Below the pieces are notes generated by a model. That model was given only the letters and a program-made list of their open reading frames with translations, was not told the origin of the DNA and searched no databases. Shown one piece after another: positions 1 through 9,055 of a stretch of DNA of 57,817 nt. The stretch covers positions 1-57,817 of the forward strand of contig VYCQ01000038.1 of assembly GCA_009843865.1 (NCBI GenBank). Direction: 5' to 3'. Each line of letters opens with the position of its first letter. The first letter of the stretch is position 1. This DNA is from Acidimicrobiia bacterium. GTDB lineage: Bacteria; Actinomycetota; Acidimicrobiia; Acidimicrobiales; Bin134. Made by a program: the position numbers and the translations under genes.

Positions 1-19
1 CCCCGCCGCGCCCCGCCGC
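1..19. repeat. Short GC-rich tandem repeat at window edge
   Basis: Bases 1-10 (CCCCGCCGCG) are repeated as 11-19, followed by an A-rich run up to the stop codon of the first gene. Read in the direction of that minus-strand gene, the U-run precedes the GC-rich part, so this is not a normal intrinsic terminator. It is cut by the window edge. Confidence 0.5.
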
Positions 20-37
20 AATAAAAAGAAAAAAAAA

Positions 38-964
38 TTAGCTACCCGTGCTTACAGACTGAGCGATCCTCTTCAAGGCCGGTGCATCGGACCTCAACCT
101 ACCGATCTTGTCACGGTAAAGCACCTCAGCAGTACCCTCGGGACACTGAGTCGCAAACGGGCACCACCCACAAAGCGGGCCAGCGGATGCTTCAAACTCC
201 TCGGAGATACAGCTTTGCATGATGTCCAGCCAGGTACTGCGCAACTCATTAACCGCCTCGGCGAGGTTCTCGTCGGTGATTTCCACTTCCACCACCTTCT
301 GACCCAAATACAGCAGCTGCGCTTTAACTGGCTTGTGGCTATGCAACTCGGTCAGTGCGGCCGAGTACAGCAGCATCTGAGTGGCGTAATTAGAAGAGAA
401 TCGCTCGGAGGGGGCTTTACCTGATTTGTAGTCGGTGATTACCAAACCCCCTTCAATCTCATCAACCCTGTCAATGACACCCCGGAACGGAACCCCATTT
501 ATTTCAACTTTGATGTCTTGCTCGGTAGCGGCCACCTTCACTTGGCTGGGGTCTTCAAGAGCCCAGAGCCCTTCAATTGCTTTCCAGCTGTTCTTACGAA
601 AATCCAAACCCCCCCGATCGTCTAGCCCAAGGCACTGATAGTCAGGCTCTTTTTCCATGCGAGGCCACAGTTCGCGAGCCAGCTTCTTAGCTCGTTCCAT
701 AGTGCGATTTTCTGCTGATTCTTGCATCAACCTTTCCAACACCATATGGGCAAATGTGCCGGTCACAGCAGCTTCGCCGGGCGGGTCGGGTAAGCGATCT
801 ACATAGCGAAACTTCCAGCGACGAGCACACTCCTTGAAAGAAAAAACACTGGATGGGGAAATATACTGAGGTACATACCTTGCCGAACTTTCTATGAGCT
901 GAGGCTTTAAGGTCTGCGCATCGGGTGTGGGAGCACCTTGGATTTTGTCAGTAGTCAAGGGCAT
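38..964 (-). CDS. RecB/Cas4-type PD-(D/E)XK nuclease with Fe-S cysteines
   Basis: This 308-residue protein is a RecB-family exonuclease of the Cas4/AddB-like group, expected to process DNA ends. The nuclease core is visible: an H in GTFAHMVLE (69-77), D165 in GVIDRVDE, D178-Y-K180 in ITDYKSGK, and the QxxxY helix (Q196/Y200). Four cysteines are placed as in Fe-S nucleases of this group: C46 near the N-terminus and C265, C268 and C274 near the C-terminus. The ATG at 962-964 lies inside the end of the upstream topoisomerase B gene (17-nt overlap), so the two are probably cotranscribed. No helicase partner is in view. Family assignment is firm; physiological role (repair or RNA/DNA end processing) is inference. 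Confidence 0.85.
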   Translation of the reverse strand: MPLTTDKIQGAPTPDAQTLKPQLIESSARYVPQYISPSSVFSFKECARRWKFRYVDRLPDPPGEAAVTGTFAHMVLERLMQESAENRTMERAKKLARELWPRMEKEPDYQCLGLDDRGGLDFRKNSWKAIEGLWALEDPSQVKVAATEQDIKVEINGVPFRGVIDRVDEIEGGLVITDYKSGKAPSERFSSNYATQMLLYSAALTELHSHKPVKAQLLYLGQKVVEVEITDENLAEAVNELRSTWLDIMQSCISEEFEASAGPLCGWCPFATQCPEGTAEVLYRDKIGRLRSDAPALKRIAQSVSTGS

Positions 965-3062
965 CTCTATCCACCAATTCGCTATGGTTTACGAGGAAAT
1001 CCTTACGGCGGCCCACATCAGACCCCATCAAGGTTTCAAACATTTCTTCGGCAGCTTTGGCATCATCCAAGGTGAGCTGACGAAGGGTGCGAGTTGCGGG
1101 ATCCAAAGCACATTCGGCTAGCTCGTTGGTGTCCATCTCGCCTAGGCCCTTAAACCTAGCCCAGCGGATGTTCTCAGCTTTACGGTTGCGGGAGGAGAAC
1201 TCGACAACAATTTGATCCCGCTCGGCATCGCTGAAGGCTCGGTAGGTTTGATCGCCCACCTTGGCGGTATAAAGCGGTGGCTGGGCGGCATACACTCGGC
1301 CCTCCTCCAACATGGGATGCATGAAGCGGTGGATGAGCGTAAGCAACAAACATCGAATATGGCTACCGTCCACATCAGCATCACACAAGATCACGATGCG
1401 TCCATAGCGCGCTTTGCTGAGGTCAAAATCATCGCCAGAGCCTGCCCCCATGGCTGTAAAAAGTGCCTGGGCTTCGGCATTGTCTAGCACTTGCTTTACC
1501 GACGATTTGGCCGCGTTCACCACCTTACCCCGCAACGGCAAAATAGCCATGTTCTCAGCGTTACGCCCCGCTTTAGCCGGGCCCGCTGCCGAATCCCCCT
1601 CCACCAAGATCAGCTCAGACTCTGACCCGTGTACTCGACAGTCAGCCAACTTGTTAGGCATGCCAGCCGAGCCCAACGATGCTGCTCGACGTTTGTTCTC
1701 TAGAGTTTGACGCGCAGTCACCCTATTCATTACCGCATCAGCGATTTTGGATTGCAGTGCATTGACATGGCTCTTGGGACCTGTGTGGAACCAACTCTCA
1801 AGACCATTCTTGAGCACGTTGTAAACGATGGATTGCACCGCGGGAGTGCCAAGTTCTTGTTTGGTTTGTCCTCTGAACTGAGGTTCGGGCACCGTGATCT
1901 TAATGGCTGCTATCAACCCTTCTTGAACATCATCGCGTATGGCTCGGTCGTTGCCTTGTTTGACTAACTTGGTCAGCTTCTTAGAGTCACTTAGTAAGCT
2001 GTCGTTCACAGCACGGGTTAAGGCTCGTTCAAAGCCTGCTACATGCGTGCCTCCGTGAGGAGTAGGGATGTTGTTCACAAACGACACAACTTGGGTTCCA
2101 TAGCCCTTCACCCAACGCAGGGCTATATCCACCTGACAACTCCGGCTGACCGTGGTCATAACACCTGCTACTGGCACCTTTTCGGCGAAGGTCTCCTCTC
2201 CGGGAATGCAAATCACCTCGGTCACCGTTTCAGCATCGCTTAGGTGGTTTAACAGGTCGGCTAATCCGCCGTGAGACACCAACTCCACTGGTTCATTGCT
2301 GCCACCGCGGCGCTTGTCTTCTAGTTGGATCCGCAAACCAGGTACCAAAAAACACGCCTGCTGTGCTCTAGTGCGGATTGCCTCAAAATCCAGGGTCGCT
2401 CCGGCTTCAAACATGTCCATGTCGGGCCAGAAACGAATACGGGTGCCGGTCTTACGAGTAGAACGCACGCGGCGCAGCTTGTGATCTGCCCTAAAGCGGT
2501 CACCGTCAAACTGCCCGGCCTTGCGTTTGAAGAACCAAAGTTGCCAGGTGGCTCCATCACGGTCTACCTCGGCGCGCACACGGACGGAAAGGGCATTGAC
2601 CACCGAAGCGCCAACGCCGTGCAGCCCTCCTGAAGCACCGTAGACTTCGCCCCCGAACTTGCCTCCCGAGTGCAGTTCGGTGAGCACCACTTCTAAAGCT
2701 GAGACCTTCTTGGTGGGATGTGGATCAACTGGAATGCCTCTGCCGTTGTCGCTCACTTCAACCGATCCGTCAACATACAAGGTTACTTGGATGCGTGTAG
2801 CAAAACCGGCCCCAGCCTCATCTACACCGTTGTCGATTAGTTCCCACAGCAGATGCATAAGCCCGTCGCTACCAGTGCCACCGATGTACATGCCCGGGCG
2901 TATGCGAACAGCTTCAAGACCTTCCAAAGTGACGATATCAGAAGCGTCGTAACTGCTATTAGCTTGGCCATTGCTCACAGCACGGCTGTTGGAGCTAGCC
3001 GGAGTATTTTTGCGGCTGATTTTGCTGCTGTCTGTTGCCGCGTCTTGCAGACGAGTCACCAT
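948..3062 (-). CDS. parE: Type II DNA topoisomerase subunit B (topoisomerase IV ParE-like)
   Basis: The 704-residue ATPase subunit of a GyrB/ParE-type topoisomerase. The GHKL ATPase is at the N-terminus (LIDNGVDEA, then SDNGRGIPVD and GGLHGVGASVVNAL). The TOPRIM part carries EGDSA, PLRGKVVNA and the metal-binding DADVDGSHI. It pairs with the A subunit just upstream: its ATG at 3062 overlaps the A-subunit TGA by 7 nt (ATGGTGA), indicating translational coupling. I favour topoisomerase IV over gyrase because the partner lacks a recognisable GyrA box and the pair is not next to dnaA/recF. A second, true gyrase pair should then exist elsewhere in the genome. The final residues overlap the nuclease start. 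Confidence 0.85.
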   Translation of the reverse strand: MVTRLQDAATDSSKISRKNTPASSNSRAVSNGQANSSYDASDIVTLEGLEAVRIRPGMYIGGTGSDGLMHLLWELIDNGVDEAGAGFATRIQVTLYVDGSVEVSDNGRGIPVDPHPTKKVSALEVVLTELHSGGKFGGEVYGASGGLHGVGASVVNALSVRVRAEVDRDGATWQLWFFKRKAGQFDGDRFRADHKLRRVRSTRKTGTRIRFWPDMDMFEAGATLDFEAIRTRAQQACFLVPGLRIQLEDKRRGGSNEPVELVSHGGLADLLNHLSDAETVTEVICIPGEETFAEKVPVAGVMTTVSRSCQVDIALRWVKGYGTQVVSFVNNIPTPHGGTHVAGFERALTRAVNDSLLSDSKKLTKLVKQGNDRAIRDDVQEGLIAAIKITVPEPQFRGQTKQELGTPAVQSIVYNVLKNGLESWFHTGPKSHVNALQSKIADAVMNRVTARQTLENKRRAASLGSAGMPNKLADCRVHGSESELILVEGDSAAGPAKAGRNAENMAILPLRGKVVNAAKSSVKQVLDNAEAQALFTAMGAGSGDDFDLSKARYGRIVILCDADVDGSHIRCLLLTLIHRFMHPMLEEGRVYAAQPPLYTAKVGDQTYRAFSDAERDQIVVEFSSRNRKAENIRWARFKGLGEMDTNELAECALDPATRTLRQLTLDDAKAAEEMFETLMGSDVGRRKDFLVNHSELVDRDALDY

Positions 3063-5476
3063 CGGGGCCTACCCAAATTCAAAACAACATTACTGTCTAC
3101 ATAACCATCTTCGAACGAGAAAAGTATTGGAGCTTTAGCAGGCTTGCCATTATCAGCTACCTCGGCCAACAGATCCGTTGGCGGTGCGATAACTGCTATG
3201 ACTAAGCGATCTGCATTGACCAACTTGGTTCCCACCCCGCCCCGTGCAGTGAGCGCAATATCGCTGGTATTAGTAAGGCTCACCGATCCTGATCTGTCTA
3301 CCGCTATTACGGCCTCATCACCATCTGAAGCCGCTGCGGCAATGATCTGATCGCCCGCACGTAGCTTCATCCCCACAACACCGAAAGCTGAGCGTCCTTG
3401 TACAGGAACCAAACCTGCTTGAGTTCTCAAAACTCGCCCCTCGGCACTAATCAGCACTACTCGTGACGTGTCGTTAGCGCAAAACGCGGCAACCACCTTG
3501 TCATTAGGCTTAAGCTTTATCACCGCTTTGGCCGTTTTTCCCTTAGCGGCATCTATCAAGTCCACTCTCTTCAAAGTGCCCGCAGCAGTCACCAGCATTA
3601 ACACTCCGCTGTCAGGATGTACCAACGTCAACACCATTTCGCTGCGAATTGTGCCGAACACCTCAGCAGCATTGGTGCCGCGACTACGGCCCGAAACCTC
3701 AGGCAATGAGGCTACAGGTGTGGCGATGATCCGCCCTGCTGAGGTGACTGCTAGCACAGCATCGCTCATGTCTGCTTTCACTGAGGATGCGAGCACATCG
3801 TGACGACCAAACTGCAAACGGCGACGCTTGCCCACATACGTTCGCCCCACCAACCCAGTGGTAGACAGCGTGAGCAGACATGGCCCTTCTGATTTGGGTG
3901 CAAGCTCTGCTATGGGAGTTGGTTCGTAAACCGGAGCATCTTGGTGGGCGATTACCTGAGTGCGCCGATCTTGGCGAAACCGATCTACCAACTCATCTAG
4001 CTCTTTGAGTACGAGAGTGCGTTGACGTTGTTCTGAACCTAAAAGCTGTTCCAAGTGTGTGATCGATATCTTCAACTCATCGCGCTCCTCAACAATCTTT
4101 TGTTTCTCCAGCGCGGTTAGGCGGCGAAGCTGCATATCTAGAATATGGGTAGCTTGAACTTCGCTTAGCCCTAAGGTCTCTTGTAGGTGTTGACGAGCGA
4201 TGTGGGCATCTGCGGCACCTCGGATAATTGCGATCACCTCATCAATGGTGTCTAGAGCACAAATCAAGCCTTCCAGAATGTGACAACGATCTCGAGCTCG
4301 ACCTAAACGGTGCTCACTGCGCCTCACAACTACGTTTTGACGATGTTCGATGTAGTGGCAACACAAGTCATAAAGGCCCACCGTAGTAGGTACGCCGTTG
4401 ACCAATACCACATTGTTCACCGCGAAGGTTTCTTCTAGAGGTGTGAGCCGAAACAGGTCGTGATAGAGCTTGTGGGGTTCAATGTGAGGCTCACACTCAA
4501 TTAAGACACGCAGCCCATGGTGGCGGTCAGACAAGTTTCGAGCATCGTGAACGCCCGGTAGCTTGTCTGCCACGATCAACTCGTTGATGCGCTTCACCAC
4601 CTTTTCGGGGCCAACCATATAGGGCAACTCGGTTACCTCGATACCCCAGCGACTGCGAGTTAGCTTCACGGGCATCATTTTGGCCTGGATGCGAAAAGTG
4701 CCTTTTCCAGTGGCATAAGCCTGCCGCAGACCCCCTTCTGCGGCATCAATTATCACACCACCCGACGGGAAATCTGGTCCAGCCACTGCTTCCATTAGTT
4801 CTTCGATGCTGGGCTTAGGCCGTCGCTTGGTCATCACCAGCTTGATGGCTGCGGCCACCTCTACAAGATTATGTGGGGCCATATTGGTAGCCATACCCAC
4901 CGCTATTCCGGTGGTACCGTTCACCAGTAAATTCGGAAGCCGTCCGGGTAAGCATTCAGGTTCGCTGCCTTCACCATCGTAAGTAGGACGATGATCAACC
5001 GTGTCTTCATCGATCTCAGAAAGCATCTCCATGGCAGCATCAGCTAGGCGGCACTCTGTGTAACGGGGGGCAGCCGGAGGATCATCTAAGGTGCCGAAGT
5101 TGCCATGCGGGTCGATGAGCGTAATAGGGCGGGAAAAATCTTGACCCAACCTCACCAAAGCATCGTAAATGGCCGCATCCCCGTGGGGGTGATATTTACC
5201 CATCGTGTCACCCACCACTCGAGCGCTCTTGCGATGGGGACCTTCGGGACGGATGCCCATATTAAGCATGGCGTAAAGGATGCGACGCTGTACGGGTTTG
5301 AGGCCGTCGCGAGCATCCGGGATGGCCCGAGAGGTTATAACCGACAAAGAGTAGGCCAAGAACGACTCGGACATTTCCTCAGCCACCGGCACCGCCACTA
5401 CTTCATGAGCGAAACCTGTTTCGGCAGTAAGGGTGGCTGAGGGATTCTTAAATAAGGATTGTGGCTGCTTTGGCAT
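3056..5476 (-). CDS. parC: Type II DNA topoisomerase subunit A (topoisomerase IV ParC-like)
   Basis: The 806-residue DNA breakage-reunion subunit. The winged-helix/tower core has RAIPDARDGLKPVQRR, KYHPHGD and the catalytic tyrosine Y139 in APRYTE. The C-terminal beta-pinwheel is present, but I see no canonical GyrA box (QRRGGKG-type); the first blade has SGRSRGTNA at the corresponding place. This argues for decatenation rather than negative supercoiling. In the quinolone region, A101 stands where E. coli GyrA has S83, and D105 where it has D87; mycobacterial GyrA also has alanine at that site. It is the first gene of the parC-parE-nuclease operon. No clear Shine-Dalgarno is seen before the ATG at 5476. 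Confidence 0.85.
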   Translation of the reverse strand: MPKQPQSLFKNPSATLTAETGFAHEVVAVPVAEEMSESFLAYSLSVITSRAIPDARDGLKPVQRRILYAMLNMGIRPEGPHRKSARVVGDTMGKYHPHGDAAIYDALVRLGQDFSRPITLIDPHGNFGTLDDPPAAPRYTECRLADAAMEMLSEIDEDTVDHRPTYDGEGSEPECLPGRLPNLLVNGTTGIAVGMATNMAPHNLVEVAAAIKLVMTKRRPKPSIEELMEAVAGPDFPSGGVIIDAAEGGLRQAYATGKGTFRIQAKMMPVKLTRSRWGIEVTELPYMVGPEKVVKRINELIVADKLPGVHDARNLSDRHHGLRVLIECEPHIEPHKLYHDLFRLTPLEETFAVNNVVLVNGVPTTVGLYDLCCHYIEHRQNVVVRRSEHRLGRARDRCHILEGLICALDTIDEVIAIIRGAADAHIARQHLQETLGLSEVQATHILDMQLRRLTALEKQKIVEERDELKISITHLEQLLGSEQRQRTLVLKELDELVDRFRQDRRTQVIAHQDAPVYEPTPIAELAPKSEGPCLLTLSTTGLVGRTYVGKRRRLQFGRHDVLASSVKADMSDAVLAVTSAGRIIATPVASLPEVSGRSRGTNAAEVFGTIRSEMVLTLVHPDSGVLMLVTAAGTLKRVDLIDAAKGKTAKAVIKLKPNDKVVAAFCANDTSRVVLISAEGRVLRTQAGLVPVQGRSAFGVVGMKLRAGDQIIAAAASDGDEAVIAVDRSGSVSLTNTSDIALTARGGVGTKLVNADRLVIAVIAPPTDLLAEVADNGKPAKAPILFSFEDGYVDSNVVLNLGRPRW

Positions 5477-5581
5477 GATCGCTTTGCAAGGTTGTGGGAT
5501 AGGAAAAACGGAACAGTTGCGTCGGGTTAGACGCTACTCGCTTACGGTGACAGTTACAGGGAATGACCGGTTTGCAAGAAC

Positions 5582-6355
5582 TCACTGATTGAGGTTGAAG
5601 GTACTGGGGACATAAACCCTGCTTAGACGGGCAACTTGAACAAACGATCTAAACGCAGTACGAACTACACGCCAACCAAGGATGGACACCACTCCAGTGG
5701 TGCGCTCGTGATGCGGTACCGGTACCTCAACCAAACGGGCCCCCGAACGCGCGAGCATCCCCGATAGTGCCACATTAGGAGCAAAGGTGTAATCGGGCAC
5801 CAAATCCAAAAGAGGGGCCAACGTTTTTGATCGCATGAGCCGATAGGGACAATTGACATCGGCTATACGACAACCAAAAACAGCTCGCACAGTTAGACGC
5901 GCTAATAGTGTGATGACCCGACGACCCAGCGATTGTCGCCTACTCATGCGGATACCGATCACAGCATCTGTGATACGGCGCAGTTCCCACAAATCACTAA
6001 AAGAGCCAGCAGGCATCTCATTGTCGGAGTCTGTTTGGAATACCCACTCAGCATTGTCAACTCCCCGTCGGTACCCCTGCAAAATGGTGGGACCGTGACC
6101 ACTATTGGGCTTTGTATCTACCACTAGACGCGGGTGTTCTGCCGCCATCTCCAGCAGTATCGCTTCGCTGGCATCGGTACCCCCATCCACGATAGCCAGC
6201 AACTCATAATTAACCTGCTGTTCGTCAAGCATCTGAAGCCAGCTACTAACAACCTGCCTGATGATTTCCTGTTCATTGTATACAGGCATCACTACGCACA
6301 GCTCAAGGCGTTTGGCAATCTGCGGATAGTGCCTATGTGGGCCAGCTGCCAACAT
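5582..6355 (-). CDS. Family 2 glycosyltransferase (DPM synthase-like)
   Basis: A GT-A fold family 2 glycosyltransferase of 257 residues from the start chosen here. It begins with VVMPVYNEQEIIRQVV, followed by a nucleotide-sugar Asp region (AIVDGGTDAS) and a DxD-like QTDSDNEM. No C-terminal membrane domain is evident, so it resembles the soluble dolichyl- or polyprenyl-phosphate sugar synthases. A longer form could start at 6397, but that overlaps the divergent AIM24-like gene. The ATG at 6353-6355 has a TAAGAT box 8 nt upstream and no Shine-Dalgarno, fitting a leaderless start. Acceptor and sugar are unknown; the GT-C membrane proteins at 9-13 kb would be natural users of a lipid-linked sugar, which is inference. 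Confidence 0.8.
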   Translation of the reverse strand: MLAAGPHRHYPQIAKRLELCVVMPVYNEQEIIRQVVSSWLQMLDEQQVNYELLAIVDGGTDASEAILLEMAAEHPRLVVDTKPNSGHGPTILQGYRRGVDNAEWVFQTDSDNEMPAGSFSDLWELRRITDAVIGIRMSRRQSLGRRVITLLARLTVRAVFGCRIADVNCPYRLMRSKTLAPLLDLVPDYTFAPNVALSGMLARSGARLVEVPVPHHERTTGVVSILGWRVVRTAFRSFVQVARLSRVYVPSTFNLNQ

Positions 6356-6363
6356 CTTTGCGT

Positions 6364-6369
6364 ATCTTA
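6364..6369 (-). promoter_or_regulatory. Putative -10 box of leaderless glycosyltransferase gene
   Basis: TAAGAT on the minus strand, 8 nt before the ATG at 6355. It matches the actinobacterial TANNNT -10 pattern; no ribosome-binding site lies between box and start. Confidence 0.35.
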
Positions 6370-6395
6370 CTGGGCAGGCAGGTAAGCTGATGGCC

Positions 6396-7079
6396 ATGCA
6401 GGTAGATATACGTCATGCCCCTAGTTTTGCTGTGGCCCGTTGTGGCCTAGGTGGGGGAGAGAAGGTCAAGGTAGAAGCTGGAGCGATGTCGGCCCACTCT
6501 TCAGGAATGTCCCTAGAGGCAAAGGTGGAAGGCGGCATGCTCAAGGGCCTTAAGCGCAGCGTGCTTGGTGGAGAGTCGCTGTTCGTATCCACCTACACGG
6601 CCCCCACAGAAGGTGGTTGGGTGGATGTGGCCGCCAAGCTGCCCGGTGATCTACATGTCATTGACCTAGACGGTTCGCTTTCCTGGGTTATTGAGCGAGG
6701 CAACTGGCTTGCCTCAGACGACGCGGTAAACATAAACACCAAGTGGAGCGGGTTCAAGTCGCTGGTAGGTGGCGAAGGCGGCTTCATGGCTCATGCTTCG
6801 GGTGTGGGCAAGGTAATTGTGTCCTCCTACGGTGCCATTGACGTGATCAAGCTCGCCCCGTCAGAGACGGTAGTAGTAGACACCAGCCACATGCTGGCAT
6901 TTCCCGACACGGTAACTTACAACCTGCGTCGTGCAGTACAAGGCCGTTCTATTCAGTCTATGAAGTCAGGCGAGGGTTTCGTGTTTGAGTTCACCGGCCC
7001 CGGCGACATTTTGACGCAAACCAGAAATCAACAGCAGCTCATCGCCTGGATCAATACTGAGATTGGCAGCAGAGAGTAG
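6396..7079 (+). CDS. AIM24/TIGR00266-family protein
   Basis: A 227-residue single-domain beta-rich protein of the AIM24 (TIGR00266) family. The family hallmark is the opening VDIRHAPSFAVARC and the run of Gly-rich beta strands (EGGMLKGLKRSVLGGESLF; GPGDILTQTRN at the end). Bacterial members are conserved, cytosolic and of unknown biochemical function. I start at the second ATG (6396) because the family begins right before the VDIRHAPSF segment and GGTAAG lies upstream; an ATG at 6390 is also possible. It is divergent from the glycosyltransferase gene and convergent with ferrochelatase, so it is probably a single-gene unit. Confidence 0.8.
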   Translation: MQVDIRHAPSFAVARCGLGGGEKVKVEAGAMSAHSSGMSLEAKVEGGMLKGLKRSVLGGESLFVSTYTAPTEGGWVDVAAKLPGDLHVIDLDGSLSWVIERGNWLASDDAVNINTKWSGFKSLVGGEGGFMAHASGVGKVIVSSYGAIDVIKLAPSETVVVDTSHMLAFPDTVTYNLRRAVQGRSIQSMKSGEGFVFEFTGPGDILTQTRNQQQLIAWINTEIGSRE

Positions 7080-7126
7080 CTGCTATCTGGCTATTGTATT
7101 CAAGTTACCGAACGTCGCCAGGCTTA

Positions 7127-8074
7127 TCAGGCTGGTTTGGGGGAATACAAGCAACAATGAGCAGGGCAAGGCGACGGGATTGACCCAATCGCTAACTGCG
7201 CAATCATCGCCACAAAAGTTGGGTGAACACCGACAGTAGGCACCCGCTGAAATCGAAGTCCCAGCGAGTCTGCACGCTTGCGGGCTTCGATGTCTAGATC
7301 GTAAACCACCTCCATATGATCGGCCACAAATCCGATAGGAACCAAGATCACAGCCTCAACCCCGGTTGCGGGCAAACGCTCTAGCTCTTCGCAAACGTCG
7401 GGTTCCAGCCAGGGCACCTGAGGAAGCCCACTACGGCTCTGGTAGGCCAACCGCCAGTTGGCGCAGTGAGCACGCTCAGCCACCGCGGAGCAAGCCTCAT
7501 AAAGCTGTGCTGCATAAGGAGCGGTTGCTGCCATTGTCTGAGGCAAACTATGGGCGGTAAACACCACCGCAGCATCAGGCTCTTGTTGCAGGGCGGCTGC
7601 CAGATGTTGACCCATCACAGCCAAGAAGCCCTCCTGGTTCCAAAACGGCGGGAGCTTATGAATTGCTGACGCACGAGGCCCGACCGCTTTGCGGGCTTGC
7701 GCTATGTCTTCTGCGTATTGTCGACATCCTGCATACGAACCAAAAGCAGAGGTTACACAGGCCACTGCCTCGGAGATGCCATCGTTGCTCATCTGAGCCA
7801 CAGCATCAACCAACATGGGTGGGGCATTGCGATTCCCCAAATAAACGGGAATTGGTACTCCCCGCTTGGCAAGCTCTGAAGACAGAGCAGCCACAAGCTG
7901 ACGATTGGCTTTGTTGAGGGGACTAATCCCATCGAACAGGTAATAGTGTTCAGCCACCTGAGCGAGACGTTCATCGCTGATATTACGCCCACGGGCGACA
8001 TTGCGCAGAAACGGCATCACCTCCTCGGGCCCCCCAGGGCCTCCGAACGACACAATCAACAGTGCTTCTGGCAA
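7127..8074 (-). CDS. hemH: Ferrochelatase (protoporphyrin/coproporphyrin ferrochelatase)
   Basis: This 315-residue enzyme inserts Fe2+ into a porphyrin at the end of haem synthesis; in actinobacteria the substrate is usually coproporphyrin III. Family landmarks are ALLIVSFGGPGGPEEVMPFL at the N-terminus, FDGISPLN, the metal-binding His in VVFTAHSLP, and the Glu-bearing VPIGFVADHMEVVYDLD near the C-terminus. The start is TTG (8072-8074), preceded by GGGAG at good spacing. Its length is slightly below the usual 320-360. It is divergent from the Rpf-like gene and not clustered with other haem genes here. Confidence 0.92.
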   Translation of the reverse strand: MPEALLIVSFGGPGGPEEVMPFLRNVARGRNISDERLAQVAEHYYLFDGISPLNKANRQLVAALSSELAKRGVPIPVYLGNRNAPPMLVDAVAQMSNDGISEAVACVTSAFGSYAGCRQYAEDIAQARKAVGPRASAIHKLPPFWNQEGFLAVMGQHLAAALQQEPDAAVVFTAHSLPQTMAATAPYAAQLYEACSAVAERAHCANWRLAYQSRSGLPQVPWLEPDVCEELERLPATGVEAVILVPIGFVADHMEVVYDLDIEARKRADSLGLRFQRVPTVGVHPTFVAMIAQLAIGSIPSPCPAHCCLYSPKPA

Positions 8075-8140
8075 AATAACTCCCTAGCTCGCATTAAGAG
8101 TTGAAAGATATTGTAAGAGCAGCCGACAAAAGGAATGTGT

Positions 8141-9043
8141 TTGCAGGATCAACAGCGCAATCGGTTGAGTGTCTTCAGCATTTTTTTGTTGGCCGTTATA
8201 CTTTGCGTGAGCAATGCCGCAACAGGGCAATCTGATGGCAGACAGCACTCAGCTGAACCAGCCGATGTGCGATCCATCTCTCCGCCGTGGCGCGACCTGA
8301 AAAGGGCTATCTACAACTTAGAAGTAGCTATGGAGATCAAAAACTCCTTAGTAAAGTCAATCAATCGCATCACACAGGAACTGCGACACGAGAAGGAGCG
8401 CAACGAACAGCTTAGTTGGGCCGAATCGGCTGCAAGATTGCTTAACCAAGAAGCTCAGCAGGTGGTGGTGATGGATTATATCGCAGGCAGTCCTTTAGAT
8501 GAGTTGGTGTTTGTTCTAGCAGGATCTAAGCCCACCGATGCCCTGTGGCGTCTAGCATTGTTGGAAGAGGTAGCTGAAATTGTAGATGAGGTGGCGGATG
8601 CGCCAAATGATGTATCTAAAGAACAAGAACGAACTCAACTGCGCATACACAGGTTAGAAAGCACATTGACCGCAATAAGGCTCCAACTGAGCGATGCCGA
8701 ACAAGCCATCGATGAAGCGAAGTGGGTGGTCTATATTGCAGAGATCAACGACATGGCCGACCGTGAGCTGGCGCAAAACGGATTTATCGAACCAACTGAA
8801 CGCCAATGGTACAATTTGCGTTTTTGCGAATCCACCAATGACTACACCGTGGCAAGCGCTAACGGCCTGTTTTTTGGAGCCTACCAATTTGAACCACGAA
8901 CCTGGCGGACTGTGGGTGGCACCGGCAACCCGGCCGCAGCCCCACCCGAAGAACAAGATGCCCGAGCCCGTTTGCTCTATGCACGGCGCGGCGATCAACC
9001 TTGGCCCCGTGCATACTGCGGCAGGTGGTTGCCCCGTAACTAG
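8141..9043 (+). CDS. Secreted Rpf-like transglycosylase with coiled-coil N-domain
   Basis: An exported cell-wall hydrolase of about 300 residues. It has a hydrophobic signal segment (VFSIFLLAVILCVSNAAT), then a long charged heptad-rich region (about residues 45-215) likely to form coiled coils, and a C-terminal transglycosylase-like/Rpf fold. In that fold the catalytic Glu is retained in FCESTNDY, followed by GLFFGAYQFEPRTW and the terminal YCGRWLP. The layout resembles actinobacterial resuscitation-promoting factors. AGGA at 8131-8134 fits the TTG at 8141 better than the ATG at 8135. It ends 12 nt before the GT-C-like gene, so the three genes from 8.1 to 12.9 kb may form one cell-envelope operon. 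Confidence 0.75.
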   Translation: MQDQQRNRLSVFSIFLLAVILCVSNAATGQSDGRQHSAEPADVRSISPPWRDLKRAIYNLEVAMEIKNSLVKSINRITQELRHEKERNEQLSWAESAARLLNQEAQQVVVMDYIAGSPLDELVFVLAGSKPTDALWRLALLEEVAEIVDEVADAPNDVSKEQERTQLRIHRLESTLTAIRLQLSDAEQAIDEAKWVVYIAEINDMADRELAQNGFIEPTERQWYNLRFCESTNDYTVASANGLFFGAYQFEPRTWRTVGGTGNPAAAPPEEQDARARLLYARRGDQPWPRAYCGRWLPRN

Positions 9044-9055
9044 CATTAGCAGCCA

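Noticed and set aside
1-37. Possible intrinsic terminator at the left edge
   Set aside because: In the direction of the minus-strand gene the U-run precedes the GC-rich segment; on the plus strand there is an A-run, not a T-run.
8654-9046. 130-codon minus-strand frame under the Rpf-like gene
   Set aside because: Antisense to a gene with a signal peptide and a clear catalytic domain; no start context.
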